NCBI GenBank assembly: GCA_902706205.1
Contig: CACSKA010000010.1
Span: 62,001 to 126,000 of the forward strand
Source of the DNA: Chryseobacterium sp. 18061
GTDB taxonomy: Bacteria > Pseudomonadota > Gammaproteobacteria > Enterobacterales > Enterobacteriaceae
Reading direction: 5' to 3'
Length of the DNA stretch: 64,000 nt
Shown here in pieces: positions 21,269-33,331 of this stretch. Position 1 is the first letter of the stretch. The number at the start of each line of letters is the position of its first letter. The translations under genes were made by a program, and so were the position numbers. Below the pieces are notes generated by a model. That model was given only the letters and a program-made list of their open reading frames with translations. It made no database searches and was not told the DNA's origin.

Positions 21269-22447
21269 ATGCTTTGGCTGATGACGATGGCACGACGACT
21301 GAACGGGGTGTACGCCGCGTTTATGCTGGTGGCATTTATGATGGGGATTGCGGGCGCATTACAGATGCCGACGTTAAGCCTTTTTCTCAGTCGCGAAGTA
21401 GGTGCGCAGCCATTCTGGATTGGCCTGTTTTATACCGCCAACGCCATCGTCGGGATCGTCGTGAGTCTGGGGCTGGCGAAGCGCTCTGACAACCAGGGCG
21501 ATCGCCGGAAGTTGATACTGTTCTGCTGTCTGATGGCGGTGGGCAATGCGCTGCTGTTTGCTTTTAATCGTCATTATCTGACGCTTGTCACTTGCGGTGT
21601 GCTGCTTGCGTCGCTGGCGAATACCGCCATGCCTCAGTTGTTTGCGCTTGCGCGTGAATACGCTGACAGTTCGGCACGCGAAGTTGTGATGTTCAGTTCG
21701 GTGATGCGTGCGCAGCTTTCGCTGGCGTGGGTGATTGGCCCGCCGCTGGCCTTTATGCTGGCGCTCAATTACGGCTTCACCGTGATGTTTTCCATTGCCG
21801 CCGGAATTTTTGTCCTGAGTCTGGTACTGATCGCGTTTGCGCTGCCCTCGATGGCACGCGTTGAACAGTCCGCAGCGGTGGCATTGACCCAGGTCAGCGG
21901 CTGGGGCGATAAAAACGTGCGTATGCTGTTTGTGGCCTCCACGCTGATGTGGGCCTGCAACACTATGTACATCATTGATATGCCGCTGTGGATCAGCAGC
22001 GATTTAGGTCTGCCAGATAAGCTTGCGGGTTTTTTGATGGGCACCGCTGCGGCACTTGAGATCCCAGCGATGATCCTTGCGGGCTATTACGTTAAACGCT
22101 TTGGTAAACGTCGGATGATGGTGACCGCAGTGGCGGCGGGCGTGCTGTTTTATATCGGACTTATTCTGTTCCACAGCCGCGAGGCATTGTTGATATTACA
22201 GCTGTTTAACGCGGTGTTCATTGGGATAATTGCCGGGATAGGCATGCTTTGGTTCCAGGATTTGATGCCGGGCAGGGCGGGTTCGGCCACGACGCTTTTC
22301 ACCAACAGCATTTCTACCGGGGTTATCCTCGCGGGGGTGATTCAGGGCGCGGTGTCGCAAAGCTTTGGACATCAGTACGTATATTGGGTGATTGCGGCAG
22401 TTTCGGTGGTGACGCTGGCGCTGACGTGTCGGGTGAAGGATGTGTAG
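21269..22447 (+). CDS. setA: Sugar efflux transporter SetA (392 aa)
   Basis: Major-facilitator exporter of glucose, lactose and non-metabolised sugar analogues. Twelve hydrophobic helices, with MFS loop motif between helices 2 and 3 (KRSDNQGDRRK) and a related KRFGKRRMM near residue 274. The gene lies 29 bp beyond the SgrS terminator in the same direction; in E. coli sgrST and setA are jointly controlled by SgrR and respond to sugar-phosphate stress. Same length as E. coli. Confidence 0.96.
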   Translation: MLWLMTMARRLNGVYAAFMLVAFMMGIAGALQMPTLSLFLSREVGAQPFWIGLFYTANAIVGIVVSLGLAKRSDNQGDRRKLILFCCLMAVGNALLFAFNRHYLTLVTCGVLLASLANTAMPQLFALAREYADSSAREVVMFSSVMRAQLSLAWVIGPPLAFMLALNYGFTVMFSIAAGIFVLSLVLIAFALPSMARVEQSAAVALTQVSGWGDKNVRMLFVASTLMWACNTMYIIDMPLWISSDLGLPDKLAGFLMGTAAALEIPAMILAGYYVKRFGKRRMMVTAVAAGVLFYIGLILFHSREALLILQLFNAVFIGIIAGIGMLWFQDLMPGRAGSATTLFTNSISTGVILAGVIQGAVSQSFGHQYVYWVIAAVSVVTLALTCRVKDV

Positions 22448-22457
22448 TGTGAGAATT

Positions 22458-22486
22458 GCCCGGCAGGCGGCACAACGCCGCCGGGC
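22458..22486. repeat. REP-like palindrome / bidirectional terminator between setA and leuD
   Basis: GCCCGGCAGGCGG, a CACAA loop, then CGCCGCCGGGC: a GC-rich inverted repeat filling the 45-bp gap between the converging setA and leuDCBA transcripts. It looks like a REP unit and could block read-through or exonucleases in both directions; no T-tract follows. Confidence 0.7.
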
Positions 22487-22492
22487 ACTACA

Positions 22493-23098
22493 TCACGCCA
22501 TAAACGCAGGCTGTTTGTTTTCGTACTCTGAAATGGATGCTTCATGCTGGAGCGTCAGTCCGATGCTGTCCAGACCGTTCAGCATACAGTGGCGACGGAA
22601 GGCGTCGAGGGTAAAGCTGTAGGTTTTATCGCCCGCTTTTACCTCCAGTGCTTTCAGATCGACTTCAAACGTCATGCCCGGATTTGCCTGGACCTGCTTA
22701 AACAAATCATCGACCTGCTCATCGCTCAGGGTCACCGGCAGCAGCTGATTGTTAAAGCTGTTGCCGTAGAAAATGTCGGCAAAGCTTGGGGCAATCACCA
22801 CTTTGAAACCGTAGTCGGTCAACGCCCACGGCGCGTGTTCACGCGATGAGCCGCAACCGAAGTTTTCACGAGCCAGCAGGATTGATGCACCTTTAAATTC
22901 CGGGAAGTTCAGTACGAACTCCGGGTTTGGCTGCTCGCCTTTGTCATCGAGGAAACGCCAGTCGTTAAACAGATGCGCGCCAAAACCGGTGCGGGTGACT
23001 TTCTGCAAAAACTGCTTCGGGATGATCGCATCGGTATCCACATTAGCCGCATCCAAAGGGACAACCAGGCCGGTGTGTTGGGTAAATTTCTCTGCCAT
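22493..23098 (-). CDS. leuD: 3-isopropylmalate dehydratase small subunit LeuD (201 aa)
   Basis: Small (swivel-domain) subunit of isopropylmalate isomerase, which with LeuC moves the hydroxyl of 2-isopropylmalate to give 3-isopropylmalate in leucine synthesis. Aconitase-swivel motifs [14 protein letters not shown] (19-32) and [15 protein letters not shown] (79-93) are intact. Same length as E. coli. Last gene of leuABCD, ten bases after leuC. Confidence 0.97.
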   Translation of the reverse strand: MAEKFTQHTGLVVPLDAANVDTDAIIPKQFLQKVTRTGFGAHLFNDWRFLDDKGEQPNPEFVLNFPEFKGASILLARENFGCGSSREHAPWALTDYGFKVVIAPSFADIFYGNSFNNQLLPVTLSDEQVDDLFKQVQANPGMTFEVDLKALEVKAGDKTYSFTLDAFRRHCMLNGLDSIGLTLQHEASISEYENKQPAFMA

Positions 23099-23108
23099 GA
23101 TGGTGTCC

Positions 23109-24509
23109 TTATTTCATGCTACGAATGTCGGCGAAATGGCCGGTAACGGCAGCCGCTGCGGCCATTGCCGGGCTAACCAGATGCGTGCGTCCACCGCGGC
23201 CCTGACGGCCTTCGAAGTTGCGGTTGCTGGTCGATGCGCAGCGCTCGCCTGGCTCCAGGCGGTCGTTGTTCATTGCCAGGCACATAGAGCAGCCCGGTAA
23301 ACGCCATTCAAAACCGGCTTCGATGAAAATCTTATCCAGACCTTCCGCTTCTGCCTGCGCTTTCACAGGGCCAGAGCCTGGAACAACCAGCGCCTGTACG
23401 CCAGGGGCGACTTTGCGGCCTTTGGCAATTTCTGCCGCGGCGCGCAAATCTTCGATACGAGAGTTGGTGCAGGAGCCGATAAAGACTTTGTCGATAGCGA
23501 CGTCGGTCAGTGGCACACCCGGTTTCAGGCCCATATACGCCAGTGCTTTTTCGGCGCTGGCACGCTCAACGGGATCGGTGAATGACGCTGGATCAGGAAT
23601 ATTATCGCTAACAGAAATCACCTGACCCGGGTTGGTGCCCCAGGTGACTTGCGGTGCAATCTCTTCTGCTTGCAAGGTGACGACAGTATCGAAGGATGCG
23701 CCTTCGTCAGTATTCAGGGTTTTCCAGTAGGCGACGGCGTCTTCAAAATTCTGTTCTTTCGGCGCGTGCAGACGGCCTTTAACGTAGTTAAAGGTGGTGT
23801 CATCCGGCGCGACCAGGCCCGCTTTGGCACCCATTTCAATCGCCATGTTGCACAGGGTCATGCGGCCTTCCATGGTCAACGCCTGAATGGCGTCGCCGCA
23901 GAATTCCACCACGTGACCAGTACCGCCCGCGCTGCCGGTTTTACCGATAATCGCCAGCACAATGTCTTTGGCGGTGATGCCCGGAGCGGCTTTACCTTTG
24001 ACTTCGATTTTCATGGTTTTCGCGCGGCCCTGTTTCAGGGTCTGCGTCGCCAGAACGTGTTCAACTTCTGAGGTGCCGATCCCGAATGCCAGTGCGCCAA
24101 ATGCGCCGTGGGTCGCGGTATGGGAATCGCCACATACGATGGTCATGCCCGGCAGGGTGATACCCTGTTCCGGCCCCATCACGTGAACGATGCCCTGATA
24201 CGGGTGGTTCAGGTCGTACAACTCAACGCCGAACTCATTACAGTTTTTGATGAGCTCCTGCATCTGGATGCGGGCCATTTCGCCGGACGCGTTGATGTCT
24301 TTGGTTTGGGTCGATACGTTGTGATCCATGGTCGCGAAGGTTTTGCCAGGCTGACGCACTGGACGATGGTGCGCGCGCAGGCCATCAAACGCTTGCGGGG
24401 ACGTCACTTCGTGGACCAGATGACGGTCGATGTACAGCAGCGGGGTTTCGTTTGGTGCTTCGTGCACGATGTGCGCATCAAACAGTTTTTCATATAACGT
24501 CTTCGCCAT
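23109..24509 (-). CDS. leuC: 3-isopropylmalate dehydratase large subunit LeuC (466 aa)
   Basis: Catalytic [4Fe-4S] subunit of isopropylmalate isomerase. The three cluster ligands are visible: the cysteine in [13 protein letters not shown] (about 347) and the CSMC pair (about 407 and 410). The ATG giving MAKTLYEK is used rather than one two codons upstream because it matches E. coli and leaves a two-base gap after leuB. Third gene of the leu operon. Confidence 0.97.
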   Translation of the reverse strand: MAKTLYEKLFDAHIVHEAPNETPLLYIDRHLVHEVTSPQAFDGLRAHHRPVRQPGKTFATMDHNVSTQTKDINASGEMARIQMQELIKNCNEFGVELYDLNHPYQGIVHVMGPEQGITLPGMTIVCGDSHTATHGAFGALAFGIGTSEVEHVLATQTLKQGRAKTMKIEVKGKAAPGITAKDIVLAIIGKTGSAGGTGHVVEFCGDAIQALTMEGRMTLCNMAIEMGAKAGLVAPDDTTFNYVKGRLHAPKEQNFEDAVAYWKTLNTDEGASFDTVVTLQAEEIAPQVTWGTNPGQVISVSDNIPDPASFTDPVERASAEKALAYMGLKPGVPLTDVAIDKVFIGSCTNSRIEDLRAAAEIAKGRKVAPGVQALVVPGSGPVKAQAEAEGLDKIFIEAGFEWRLPGCSMCLAMNNDRLEPGERCASTSNRNFEGRQGRGGRTHLVSPAMAAAAAVTGHFADIRSMK

Positions 24510-24511
24510 GA

Positions 24512-27174
<2,663 letters not shown>

Positions 27175-27217
27175 GTTTTAGGTCCTTGTCAGTCTTTGGT
27201 CGCCTTGCTACGAGCAT

Positions 27218-27247
27218 AAAAAAACCCGCGCTAAGGCGCGGGTTTTT
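27218..27247 (-). terminator. leu operon attenuator terminator
   Basis: On the minus strand CCCGCGC, four-base loop, GCGCGGG, followed by seven T. It lies 20 bp after the leuL stop and 44 bp before leuA, the right place for leucine attenuation: stalling at the leucine codons of leuL would favour the antiterminator. Confidence 0.92.
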
Positions 27248-27266
27248 AGTCTTACTGGGAGATGAC

Positions 27267-27353
27267 TTAAAGCAAAACGTCGTCCACCAGTCTACCGCGC
27301 AGAGTGATTGCGTTTAGTAGTAGTAGACCGGTGAAACGAGAGGTGCGAATCAT
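27267..27353 (-). CDS. leuL: leu operon leader peptide LeuL (28 aa)
   Basis: Begins MIRTSRFTGLLLLNA and contains four consecutive CTA codons (a rare leucine codon) at positions 10-13, so ribosomes stall when charged tRNA-Leu is short. The stop is 20 bp before the attenuator hairpin. Same length as E. coli LeuL (28 aa), but the C terminal part differs and holds further leucines (two at the very end). GGAG lies nine bases before the ATG. Confidence 0.9.
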   Translation of the reverse strand: MIRTSRFTGLLLLNAITLRGRLVDDVLL

Positions 27354-27388
27354 TGCGTCATGCTCCAGATGAATGCGTTATGCTTTTA

Positions 27389-27417
27389 GTGGTACTGGAT
27401 ACGCAGATTGATGTCAA
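27389..27417 (-). promoter_or_regulatory. leuLABCD promoter
   Basis: Perfect TTGACA -35 at 27412-27417 on the minus strand; a -10 of the GTACCA/TACCAC kind 16-17 bp further on, then the transcribed leader carrying leuL about 40 bases downstream. The surrounding TATCCAGTA sequence is shared with the E. coli leu promoter. The -10 is poor. Confidence 0.7.
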
Positions 27418-27420
27418 CCT

Positions 27421-27965
27421 TTTCTGAGGCGACAGAGGGGATAAGTGACCGGGGAAAGAGAAAGTTCTTTAGCTAATTGTGCTGGTTATTCTCTTTTTTA
27501 TCGATGATTATCGTCATATTGTTTCGTGGGTTTAATATGATGAATCATATCAAAATGTTTAATTTCATCTGGAAACGCTTTTGGGTATCCCATTCATCCC
27601 TGTAAATTGATGATATTAGGGAGATTAACGGCCGGTGTTTTCTGGATTTAAGAATTTTCACAGTTTGTTGATGAGGATTTGTTAGGTGATCCAGGTTATT
27701 TTAAACCACAAATTTAAATTTGCTTAAGTAGTCTTGTCTCAACGTGCTGTTGTCTATTCCCCCCGTTTATGATTAAAATTTGTCTACAAAGCACCGCTTA
27801 TTGTTTGATGGTTAATTGAACGTAGTTCAGCCGGGTTTGCTCCATGTCTTACTGGCGTAACTTTATAAATTCCTAATTTTGTCCGTATCTCTTTTTCTGA
27901 ATGTATATGCGTGTTAAATCATATTTTCAGTATTTATTACTGCACCTAAGAAAAGGACGTTAAGT
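27421..27965. other. AT-rich leuL-leuO intergenic region
   Basis: About 545 bp without a credible gene, visibly AT-rich, with short runs such as AATATGATGAATCATATC and TTTAAATTTGCTTAAG. A 22-codon frame at 27537 lacks a ribosome-binding site. In E. coli and Salmonella the equivalent region is silenced by H-NS and carries LeuO and StpA-responsive sites controlling leuO. I can point to composition only, not to individual sites. Confidence 0.6.
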
Positions 27966-27983
27966 GTGACAGTGGAGTCAAGT

Positions 27984-28934
27984 ATGATCGTTGAAAAAGA
28001 AACCCCACCTACTGGTTCTGGTCAGGAGCATGCGCGCCTCCAGCTCCGTTCGGTCGATCTCAATTTATTGACCGTTTTTGATGCGGTCATGCAGGAACAA
28101 AATATTACCCGTGCCGCCCATCTTTTGGGAATGTCGCAACCGGCTGTCAGTAATGCGGTCTCGCGTCTGAAAGTCATGTTTAATGACGAGCTGTTCGTGC
28201 GCTATGGCCGTGGCATCCAGCCTACCGCCCGGGCCTCTCAACTGTTCGGTTCTGTTCGACAAGCATTGCAGTTGGTACAAAACGAGTTGCCAGGTTCAGG
28301 GTTCGAACCGATTAGCAGTGAGCGTGTGTTTAATCTCTGCGTGTGCAGCCCACTGGATAATGCGTTGACCTCATTAATTCTTAATAATGTGAATAAGGTC
28401 GCACCGAATACGCATTTAGTATTTAAGTCTTGCTTAAATCAAAATACTGAACATCAGTTACGCTACCAGGAACTCGAGTTTGTTATTGGCTATGACGAAT
28501 TCCGCCGTCCTGAGTTTGCTTGTGTGCCATTATTTCGCGATGAAATGGTGTTAGTAGCGAGTGCGGATCATCCGCGTCTGCTGGGCCCACTAAAAGAAAG
28601 TGATATATATCACGAAGAACATGCTGTCGTTTCCCTGGAGCGTTACGCATCATTCAGTCAGCCCTGGTACGATACGGTAGAAAAACAGGCCTGTATCGCT
28701 TATCAAGGAATGGCATTAACCAGCGTGCTTAATGTCGTCTCACAGACGGAGCTCGTGGCTATTGCACCACGTTGGTTAGCGGAAGATTTTACGAAGAAAT
28801 TGAATATTCAAATTCTGCCGCTGCCGATGAAATTAAATAGCCGTACTTGTTTCCTTTCCTGGCATGAAGCGGCGGGCCGTGACAAAGGCCATCAGTGGAT
28901 GGAAGAGCTGCTTGTCTCGGTTTGTCGCCGTTAA
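27984..28934 (+). CDS. leuO: LysR-type global regulator LeuO (316 aa)
   Basis: Antagonist of H-NS silencing that controls many stress and virulence-type loci. LysR helix-turn-helix in the first 80 residues ([21 protein letters not shown] ... [14 protein letters not shown]) and the effector-binding domain from about 110. I use the ATG at 27984, which has GGAG six bases upstream and gives a length near E. coli (314 aa). A GTG at 27966, with AAGGA eight bases upstream, would add six residues and cannot be excluded. The N-terminal 25 residues differ from E. coli. Confidence 0.94.
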   Translation: MIVEKETPPTGSGQEHARLQLRSVDLNLLTVFDAVMQEQNITRAAHLLGMSQPAVSNAVSRLKVMFNDELFVRYGRGIQPTARASQLFGSVRQALQLVQNELPGSGFEPISSERVFNLCVCSPLDNALTSLILNNVNKVAPNTHLVFKSCLNQNTEHQLRYQELEFVIGYDEFRRPEFACVPLFRDEMVLVASADHPRLLGPLKESDIYHEEHAVVSLERYASFSQPWYDTVEKQACIAYQGMALTSVLNVVSQTELVAIAPRWLAEDFTKKLNIQILPLPMKLNSRTCFLSWHEAAGRDKGHQWMEELLVSVCRR

Positions 28935-28962
28935 TCTCCACGCAACGAATAATCGTACCCAT

Positions 28963-28988
28963 AAACCAGATGTGAAGGCATCTGGTTT
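28963..28988 (+). terminator. Hairpin after leuO
   Basis: AAACCAGATG, six-base loop, CATCTGGTTT, 28 bp after the leuO stop. A perfect ten-base stem but with only a weak T-tract; a second, stronger terminator follows at 29007. Confidence 0.6.
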
Positions 28989-29006
28989 ATTCTGTTGATA
29001 TCGTTA

Positions 29007-29040
29007 ATGTCGGTATATTCCACTGACATCTTTTTTTTTT
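29007..29040 (+). terminator. Strong intrinsic terminator between leuO and ilvI
   Basis: ATGTCGGT, seven-base loop, ACTGACAT (one G-T pair), one C, then ten consecutive T. It ends leuO transcription and would insulate ilvIH, or could act in the ilvIH leader if the promoter lies further upstream. Confidence 0.8.
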
Positions 29041-29334
29041 ATGGCCTGTCGTAAGGTTAAAAATGCATGATTACCTGCAACGGAGCTATTCCTTCGAGTT
29101 TTTTCCATCATCTTTCCTGATTCCTGAAGTATTTCACCATTTAGCGCAAATCCATCTTTCTTTTCTTCTGTATGGCCCCGTTCTGCTGGACAGGTGGCTG
29201 ATTGCCTGCCTGATAGGGAGCGGTTATGTTAAGGAAATGCTGTCATTCTAAAATCAACGGGGCGCGATATAACCCTGTTGTATGACGATGCGGAAATGAG
29301 TTCCGCCGTCATCAACTAAGCCTGGAGGCAAACC
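29041..29334. other. ilvIH upstream region
   Basis: AT-rich 294 bp between the leuO terminator and ilvI. In E. coli the ilvIH promoter region binds Lrp at several sites; the equivalent should be here, but I cannot define the sites by eye. It contains a 62-codon frame (29063-29251) with AAGG six bases before its ATG; I do not call it a gene, see findings. Confidence 0.5.
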
Positions 29335-31059
29335 ATGGAGATGTTGTCTGGCGCCGAGATGGTCGTTCGATCGTTAATCGATCAGGGCGTAAAGCAGGTA
29401 TTCGGCTACCCGGGAGGCGCGGTCCTCGATATTTATGATGCATTGCATACTGTGGGGGGCATTGATCATGTTCTGGTTCGCCACGAGCAGGCCGCGGTGC
29501 ATATGGCCGATGGACTGGCGCGCGCGACAGGTGAAGTGGGCGTGGTGTTGGTGACGTCCGGTCCTGGTGCGACCAACGCGATTACCGGGATTGCGACCGC
29601 CTATATGGACTCGATTCCTTTGGTGATCCTCTCGGGTCAGGTGGCGACCTCGCTGATTGGCTATGATGCGTTCCAGGAATGCGACATGGTGGGCGTGTCA
29701 CGCCCGGTGGTAAAACACAGCTTCCTGGTGAAGCAAACCGAAGATATACCTGGCGTGCTGAAGAAGGCTTTCTGGCTGGCGGCCAGTGGGCGTCCTGGCC
29801 CGGTGGTGGTTGATTTGCCGAAAGATATCCTGAGTCCGGCCAACAAACTGCCGTACAGCTGGCCAGATGAAGTCAGCATGCGTTCGTATAATCCAACCAC
29901 GACCGGACACAAGGGCCAAATTAAGCGCGCGTTACAGACGCTTATCGCTGCCAAAAAACCGGTAGTGTATGTCGGTGGTGGGGCGATTACGTCGTCCAGC
30001 GAAGCTGTGCTGCGCACGCTGATTGAAAAACTGAATCTTCCCGTCGCGTCATCGCTGATGGGTTTAGGCGCGTTTCCGGCGACGCATCGCCAGGCGCTCG
30101 GCATGCTTGGCATGCACGGCACCTATGAAGCCAACATGACCATGCATAACTCTGATGTGATTTTTGCCGTCGGGGTACGCTTTGACGATCGCACCACCAA
30201 CAATCTGGCGAAGTACTGCCCTAACGCCACGGTGCTGCACATTGATATCGATCCTACGTCGATTTCTAAAACCGTTTCTGCCGATGTGCCAATTGTCGGC
30301 GATGCGCGTCAGGTGCTTGAACAAATGCTGGAGCTGCTGGATCAAGAATCCACCACGCAGCCGCTGGATGATATCCGCGACTGGTGGCAGCAAATCGACC
30401 AGTGGCGTGCGCGTCAGTGCCTGAAATACGACACCCAGAGCGAGCACATTAAACCTCAGGCGGTGATTGAAACTATCTGGCGTCTGACGAAGGGCGAAGC
30501 CTATGTGACCTCTGACGTGGGTCAGCATCAGATGTTTGCGGCCCTCTATTACCCGTTCGATAAACCGCGACACTGGATAAACTCCGGTGGCCTCGGCACG
30601 ATGGGCTTCGGCCTGCCTGCTGCGTTAGGCGTTAAAATGGCGCTTCCGGCAGAAACGGTTATCTGCGTGACCGGCGATGGCAGTATCCAGATGAACATCC
30701 AGGAACTGTCGACCGCATTGCAATACGAACTGCCCGTCCTGGTGTTGAACCTCAACAACGGTTATCTCGGCATGGTGAAACAGTGGCAGGATATGATTTA
30801 CTCCGGACGCCATTCGCAGTCCTATATGTCCTCGTTACCAGACTTTGTCCGTCTGGCGGAGGCTTATGGTCACGTGGGTATTCGCGTCAGCGAACCTGCT
30901 GAACTGGAAGCCAGCCTGAGCGAAGCGCTGGAGCACGTGCGGAACAATCGCCTGGTATTTGTGGATGTCATCGTTGATGGCAGTGAGCATGTCTATCCTA
31001 TGCACATCCGTGGCGGCGGTATGGATGAAATGTGGTTGAGCAAAACGGAGAGAACCTGA
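29335..31059 (+). CDS. ilvI: Acetolactate synthase III large subunit IlvI (574 aa)
   Basis: Catalytic subunit of the valine-sensitive acetohydroxyacid synthase III (with IlvH), which makes 2-acetolactate or 2-aceto-2-hydroxybutyrate for branched-chain amino acids. Thiamine-diphosphate enzyme fold: catalytic-glutamate segment [12 protein letters not shown] (about 45-56), [12 protein letters not shown] near 75, and the C-terminal TPP-binding [12 protein letters not shown] ... LNNGYLGMV near 445-480. GGAGGC lies before the ATG. Same length as E. coli. Two bases before ilvH. Confidence 0.97.
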   Translation: MEMLSGAEMVVRSLIDQGVKQVFGYPGGAVLDIYDALHTVGGIDHVLVRHEQAAVHMADGLARATGEVGVVLVTSGPGATNAITGIATAYMDSIPLVILSGQVATSLIGYDAFQECDMVGVSRPVVKHSFLVKQTEDIPGVLKKAFWLAASGRPGPVVVDLPKDILSPANKLPYSWPDEVSMRSYNPTTTGHKGQIKRALQTLIAAKKPVVYVGGGAITSSSEAVLRTLIEKLNLPVASSLMGLGAFPATHRQALGMLGMHGTYEANMTMHNSDVIFAVGVRFDDRTTNNLAKYCPNATVLHIDIDPTSISKTVSADVPIVGDARQVLEQMLELLDQESTTQPLDDIRDWWQQIDQWRARQCLKYDTQSEHIKPQAVIETIWRLTKGEAYVTSDVGQHQMFAALYYPFDKPRHWINSGGLGTMGFGLPAALGVKMALPAETVICVTGDGSIQMNIQELSTALQYELPVLVLNLNNGYLGMVKQWQDMIYSGRHSQSYMSSLPDFVRLAEAYGHVGIRVSEPAELEASLSEALEHVRNNRLVFVDVIVDGSEHVYPMHIRGGGMDEMWLSKTERT

Positions 31060-31061
31060 TT

Positions 31062-31553
31062 ATGCGCCGGATATTATCAGTCTTACTGGAGAATGAATCG
31101 GGTGCTTTATCGCGCGTGATCGGACTGTTCTCCCAGCGTGGCTACAACATTGAAAGCCTGACCGTGGCGCCGACCGACGATCCGACGCTCTCCCGCATGA
31201 CGATTCAGACCGTCGGTGATGAAAAAGTTATTGAGCAAATCGAAAAGCAGCTGCACAAGCTGGTGGACGTGCTACGCGTCAGTGAACTCGGCCAGGGCGC
31301 GCACGTCGAACGTGAAATTATGTTGGTTAAAGTGCAGGCCAGCGGTTACGGGCGCGAAGAAGTTAAGCGCAATACCGAGATCTTCCGCGGACAGATAATC
31401 GACGTCACGCCGTCTATCTACACCGTTCAACTGGCGGGTACGAGTGATAAGCTCGACGCTTTCCTCGCTTCGCTACGTGATGTGGCGCGAATTGTCGAAG
31501 TGGCGCGATCGGGCATTGTAGGCTTGTCGCGTGGTGACAAGATAATGAGATAA
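31062..31553 (+). CDS. ilvH: Acetolactate synthase III regulatory subunit IlvH (163 aa)
   Basis: ACT-domain subunit that activates IlvI and confers valine feedback inhibition. The N-terminal ACT domain reads [19 protein letters not shown]; the C-terminal half carries [19 protein letters not shown]. The ATG used sits two bases after the ilvI stop with GGAGAG upstream; an in-frame ATG further up lies inside ilvI. Same length as E. coli. Confidence 0.97.
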   Translation: MRRILSVLLENESGALSRVIGLFSQRGYNIESLTVAPTDDPTLSRMTIQTVGDEKVIEQIEKQLHKLVDVLRVSELGQGAHVEREIMLVKVQASGYGREEVKRNTEIFRGQIIDVTPSIYTVQLAGTSDKLDAFLASLRDVARIVEVARSGIVGLSRGDKIMR

Positions 31554-31577
31554 GTCTGCGTTTCATCCGAAAACTGT

Positions 31578-31607
31578 AGCCCGACCTTTGATGTCGGGCT
31601 TTTTTTT
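31578..31607 (+). terminator. Rho-independent terminator of ilvIH
   Basis: AGCCCGAC, seven-base loop, GTCGGGCT, then eight T, 24 bp after the ilvH stop. Confidence 0.92.
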
Positions 31608-31733
31608 GCGAAATCAGCGGTAAGTGTCAACAAAAGCGGTTGCCGCTGTGCGCATTCTGCGCTTAGATGTTATGGAATTTATTCCATGATTTAACAATGG
31701 TTATGGATTGTACATTTTAAGCAAGGGGCAATT

Positions 31734-32738
31734 GTGAAACTGGATGAAATCGCCAGGCTTGCCGGCGTGTCACGCACCACGGCGAGCTATGTGATCAATG
31801 GAAAAGCGAAACAGTATCGCGTCAGCGATAAAACTGTCGAAAAGGTCATGGCCGTTGTGCGCGAGCATAACTATCATCCCAACGCCGTCGCCGCCGGTTT
31901 GCGCGCGGGCCGTACCCGTTCCATTGGCCTGGTTATACCCGATCTCGAAAACACCAGTTATACCCGCATTGCGAATTATCTTGAGCGCCAGGCGCGCCAG
32001 CGTGGTTATCAGCTGCTGATTGCCTGCTCTGAAGATCAACCTGACAACGAAATGCGCTGCATTGAGCATCTGCTCCAGCGTCAGGTGGATGCGATCATCG
32101 TGTCGACTTCATTGCCGCCTGAGCATCCGTTTTATCAGCGCTGGGCTAACGATCCCTTCCCGATTGTCGCCCTTGATCGTGCGCTCGATCGCGAGCATTT
32201 CACCAGCGTCGTCGGAGCCGATCAGGAAGACGCCGAAGCGCTGGGCGCTGAGCTGCGTAAATTCCCGGGGGACACGGTGCTGTATCTCGGCGCACTGCCT
32301 GAGCTTTCCGTCAGCTTCCTGCGCGAGCAGGGGTTCCGTAGCGCATGGAAAGACGACCCGCGCGAGGTGAATTTCCTTTACGCGAACAGCTATGAGCGTG
32401 AAGCCGCCGCTCAGCTATTCGAAAAATGGCTGGAAACCCATCCGATGCCACAGGCGCTGTTTACGACCTCTTTTGCGCTGCTTCAGGGCGTGATGGACGT
32501 TACGCTTCGTCGAGAAGGGAAGCTGCCATCAGAACTGGCTATCGCCACCTTTGGCGATCATGAGCTTCTCGATTTCCTCCAGTGCCCTGTTCTGGCCGTG
32601 GCGCAGCGTCATCGTGATGTTGCCGAACGCGTGCTTGAAATCGTGCTGGCAAGCCTGGATGAGCCTCGTAAGCCAAAGCCAGGTCTCAGCCGCATTCGCC
32701 GTAATCTGTATCGTCGCGGAAGTCTGAGCCGACGTTAA
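31734..32738 (+). CDS. cra: Catabolite repressor/activator Cra (334 aa, GTG start)
   Basis: LacI-family regulator (FruR) of carbon flow, released from DNA by fructose 1-phosphate. N-terminal helix-turn-helix [21 protein letters not shown] with hinge helix near residue 50-60, then the periplasmic-binding-protein-like effector domain. The GTG start has AAGGGG eight bases upstream and matches E. coli, which also uses GTG. Same length. The protein is nearly identical to E. coli over the DNA-binding domain, so the operator consensus should be shared. Confidence 0.97.
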   Translation: MKLDEIARLAGVSRTTASYVINGKAKQYRVSDKTVEKVMAVVREHNYHPNAVAAGLRAGRTRSIGLVIPDLENTSYTRIANYLERQARQRGYQLLIACSEDQPDNEMRCIEHLLQRQVDAIIVSTSLPPEHPFYQRWANDPFPIVALDRALDREHFTSVVGADQEDAEALGAELRKFPGDTVLYLGALPELSVSFLREQGFRSAWKDDPREVNFLYANSYEREAAAQLFEKWLETHPMPQALFTTSFALLQGVMDVTLRREGKLPSELAIATFGDHELLDFLQCPVLAVAQRHRDVAERVLEIVLASLDEPRKPKPGLSRIRRNLYRRGSLSRR

Positions 32739-33059
32739 GAGATAATGGGAAAGGCAAACGAATCGAATTGCCTTTCCTAATTTCCTTCCAGAAAAAGATG
32801 AAAATACTTATTCAGACAATTCCTTAAGATTCATCCAGTCACTATTTTCTTTCTTTTTAAACAAGCCCAGCGGTATTAATTTAGGTTAATGAAAAGTAAA
32901 GAACGGTTTCTTTTGTATTGTTTTGTTACATTCATGTCGCCTTTTGCAGATTTAACAGCCACTTCATTCACGCGCTCACATTTCCTCACGCTTTAAGGGC
33001 TCTGAGCTGGTAGAAACAGTTCCAGCAAGGGCTATTAACGCGAAGGAGAATGTCCTAAA
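32739..33059. other. cra-mraZ intergenic region, first part
   Basis: About 320 bp with a weak cra terminator hairpin (GGAAAGGCAA / TTGCCTTTCC, 32748-32776) and otherwise AT-rich sequence. No gene seen until the possible small frame at 33060. Confidence 0.5.
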
Positions 33060-33215
33060 ATGCCGCGCACGTCGCAAACTGACACTTTATATTTTCACCT
33101 TTGTGAAATTGAGTTGTTCAAAATCGTTACGAACCTGTTGGTTTTTTTCTCGCCACTATTCATGACGTTATTTTGCCTCGTTCGCTGGACAGAAATTAAT
33201 CAAGGCGAATATTGA
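33060..33215 (+). CDS. Candidate 51-aa hydrophobic small protein upstream of mraZ
   Basis: An ATG-to-TGA frame of 51 codons beginning MPRTSQTDTLYFHLCEIELF. Residues about 20-42 are strongly hydrophobic (IVTNLLVFFSPLF, then MTLFCLV), enough for one membrane helix, followed by a polar tail ending NQGEY. AAGGAG is present but eleven bases before the ATG, longer than ideal, and a two-codon frame ATG-TCC-TAA lies between them. I recognise no homologue. It may be chance in an AT-rich region; conservation in relatives would decide. Confidence 0.22.
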   Translation: MPRTSQTDTLYFHLCEIELFKIVTNLLVFFSPLFMTLFCLVRWTEINQGEY

Positions 33216-33259
33216 TGCTTATTATTGAGTTTTAGGACTCTTATGGCATCAGTGCTGGC

Positions 33260-33289
33260 TTGACAAGCTTTTCCTCCGCTCCGTAAACT
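33260..33289 (+). promoter_or_regulatory. Pmra, main promoter of the dcw cluster
   Basis: TTGACA at 33260-33265 and TAAACT at 33284-33289 with an 18-bp spacer (or GTAAAC with 17). The sequence CAAGCTTTTCCTCCGCTCC between them and the GGTGGG just after match the E. coli mra promoter as I remember it. This promoter supplies transcripts far into the cluster. Confidence 0.85.
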
Positions 33290-33296
33290 CCTTTAG

Positions 33297-33331
33297 GTGG
33301 GGATTTGTGGGCGAAAGTGGAGAAAAGGGGT
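33297..33331 (+). promoter_or_regulatory. MraZ-binding repeats
   Basis: TGGG at 33298 and 33308 and TGGA at 33318, each exactly ten bases apart, with a further GGGG run at 33327. This is the tandem TGGGN-type box bound by the MraZ ring in E. coli for self-repression; the third repeat is degenerate here. Confidence 0.75.

Noticed and set aside
21269-22447. setA as an arabinose efflux gene tied to ara genes
   Set aside because: Adjacent to sgrR/sgrS rather than the ara operon and matching SetA throughout; no sequence reason to link it to arabinose.
27537-27606. 22-codon frame in the leuL-leuO gap
   Set aside because: No ribosome-binding site, AT-rich chance frame, nothing recognisable.
31560-31625. 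Possible FruL-like leader peptide before cra
   Set aside because: The E. coli fruL frame overlaps the ilvIH terminator; here the only in-frame ATG (31590) gives ten codons, so a functional leader is not supported.
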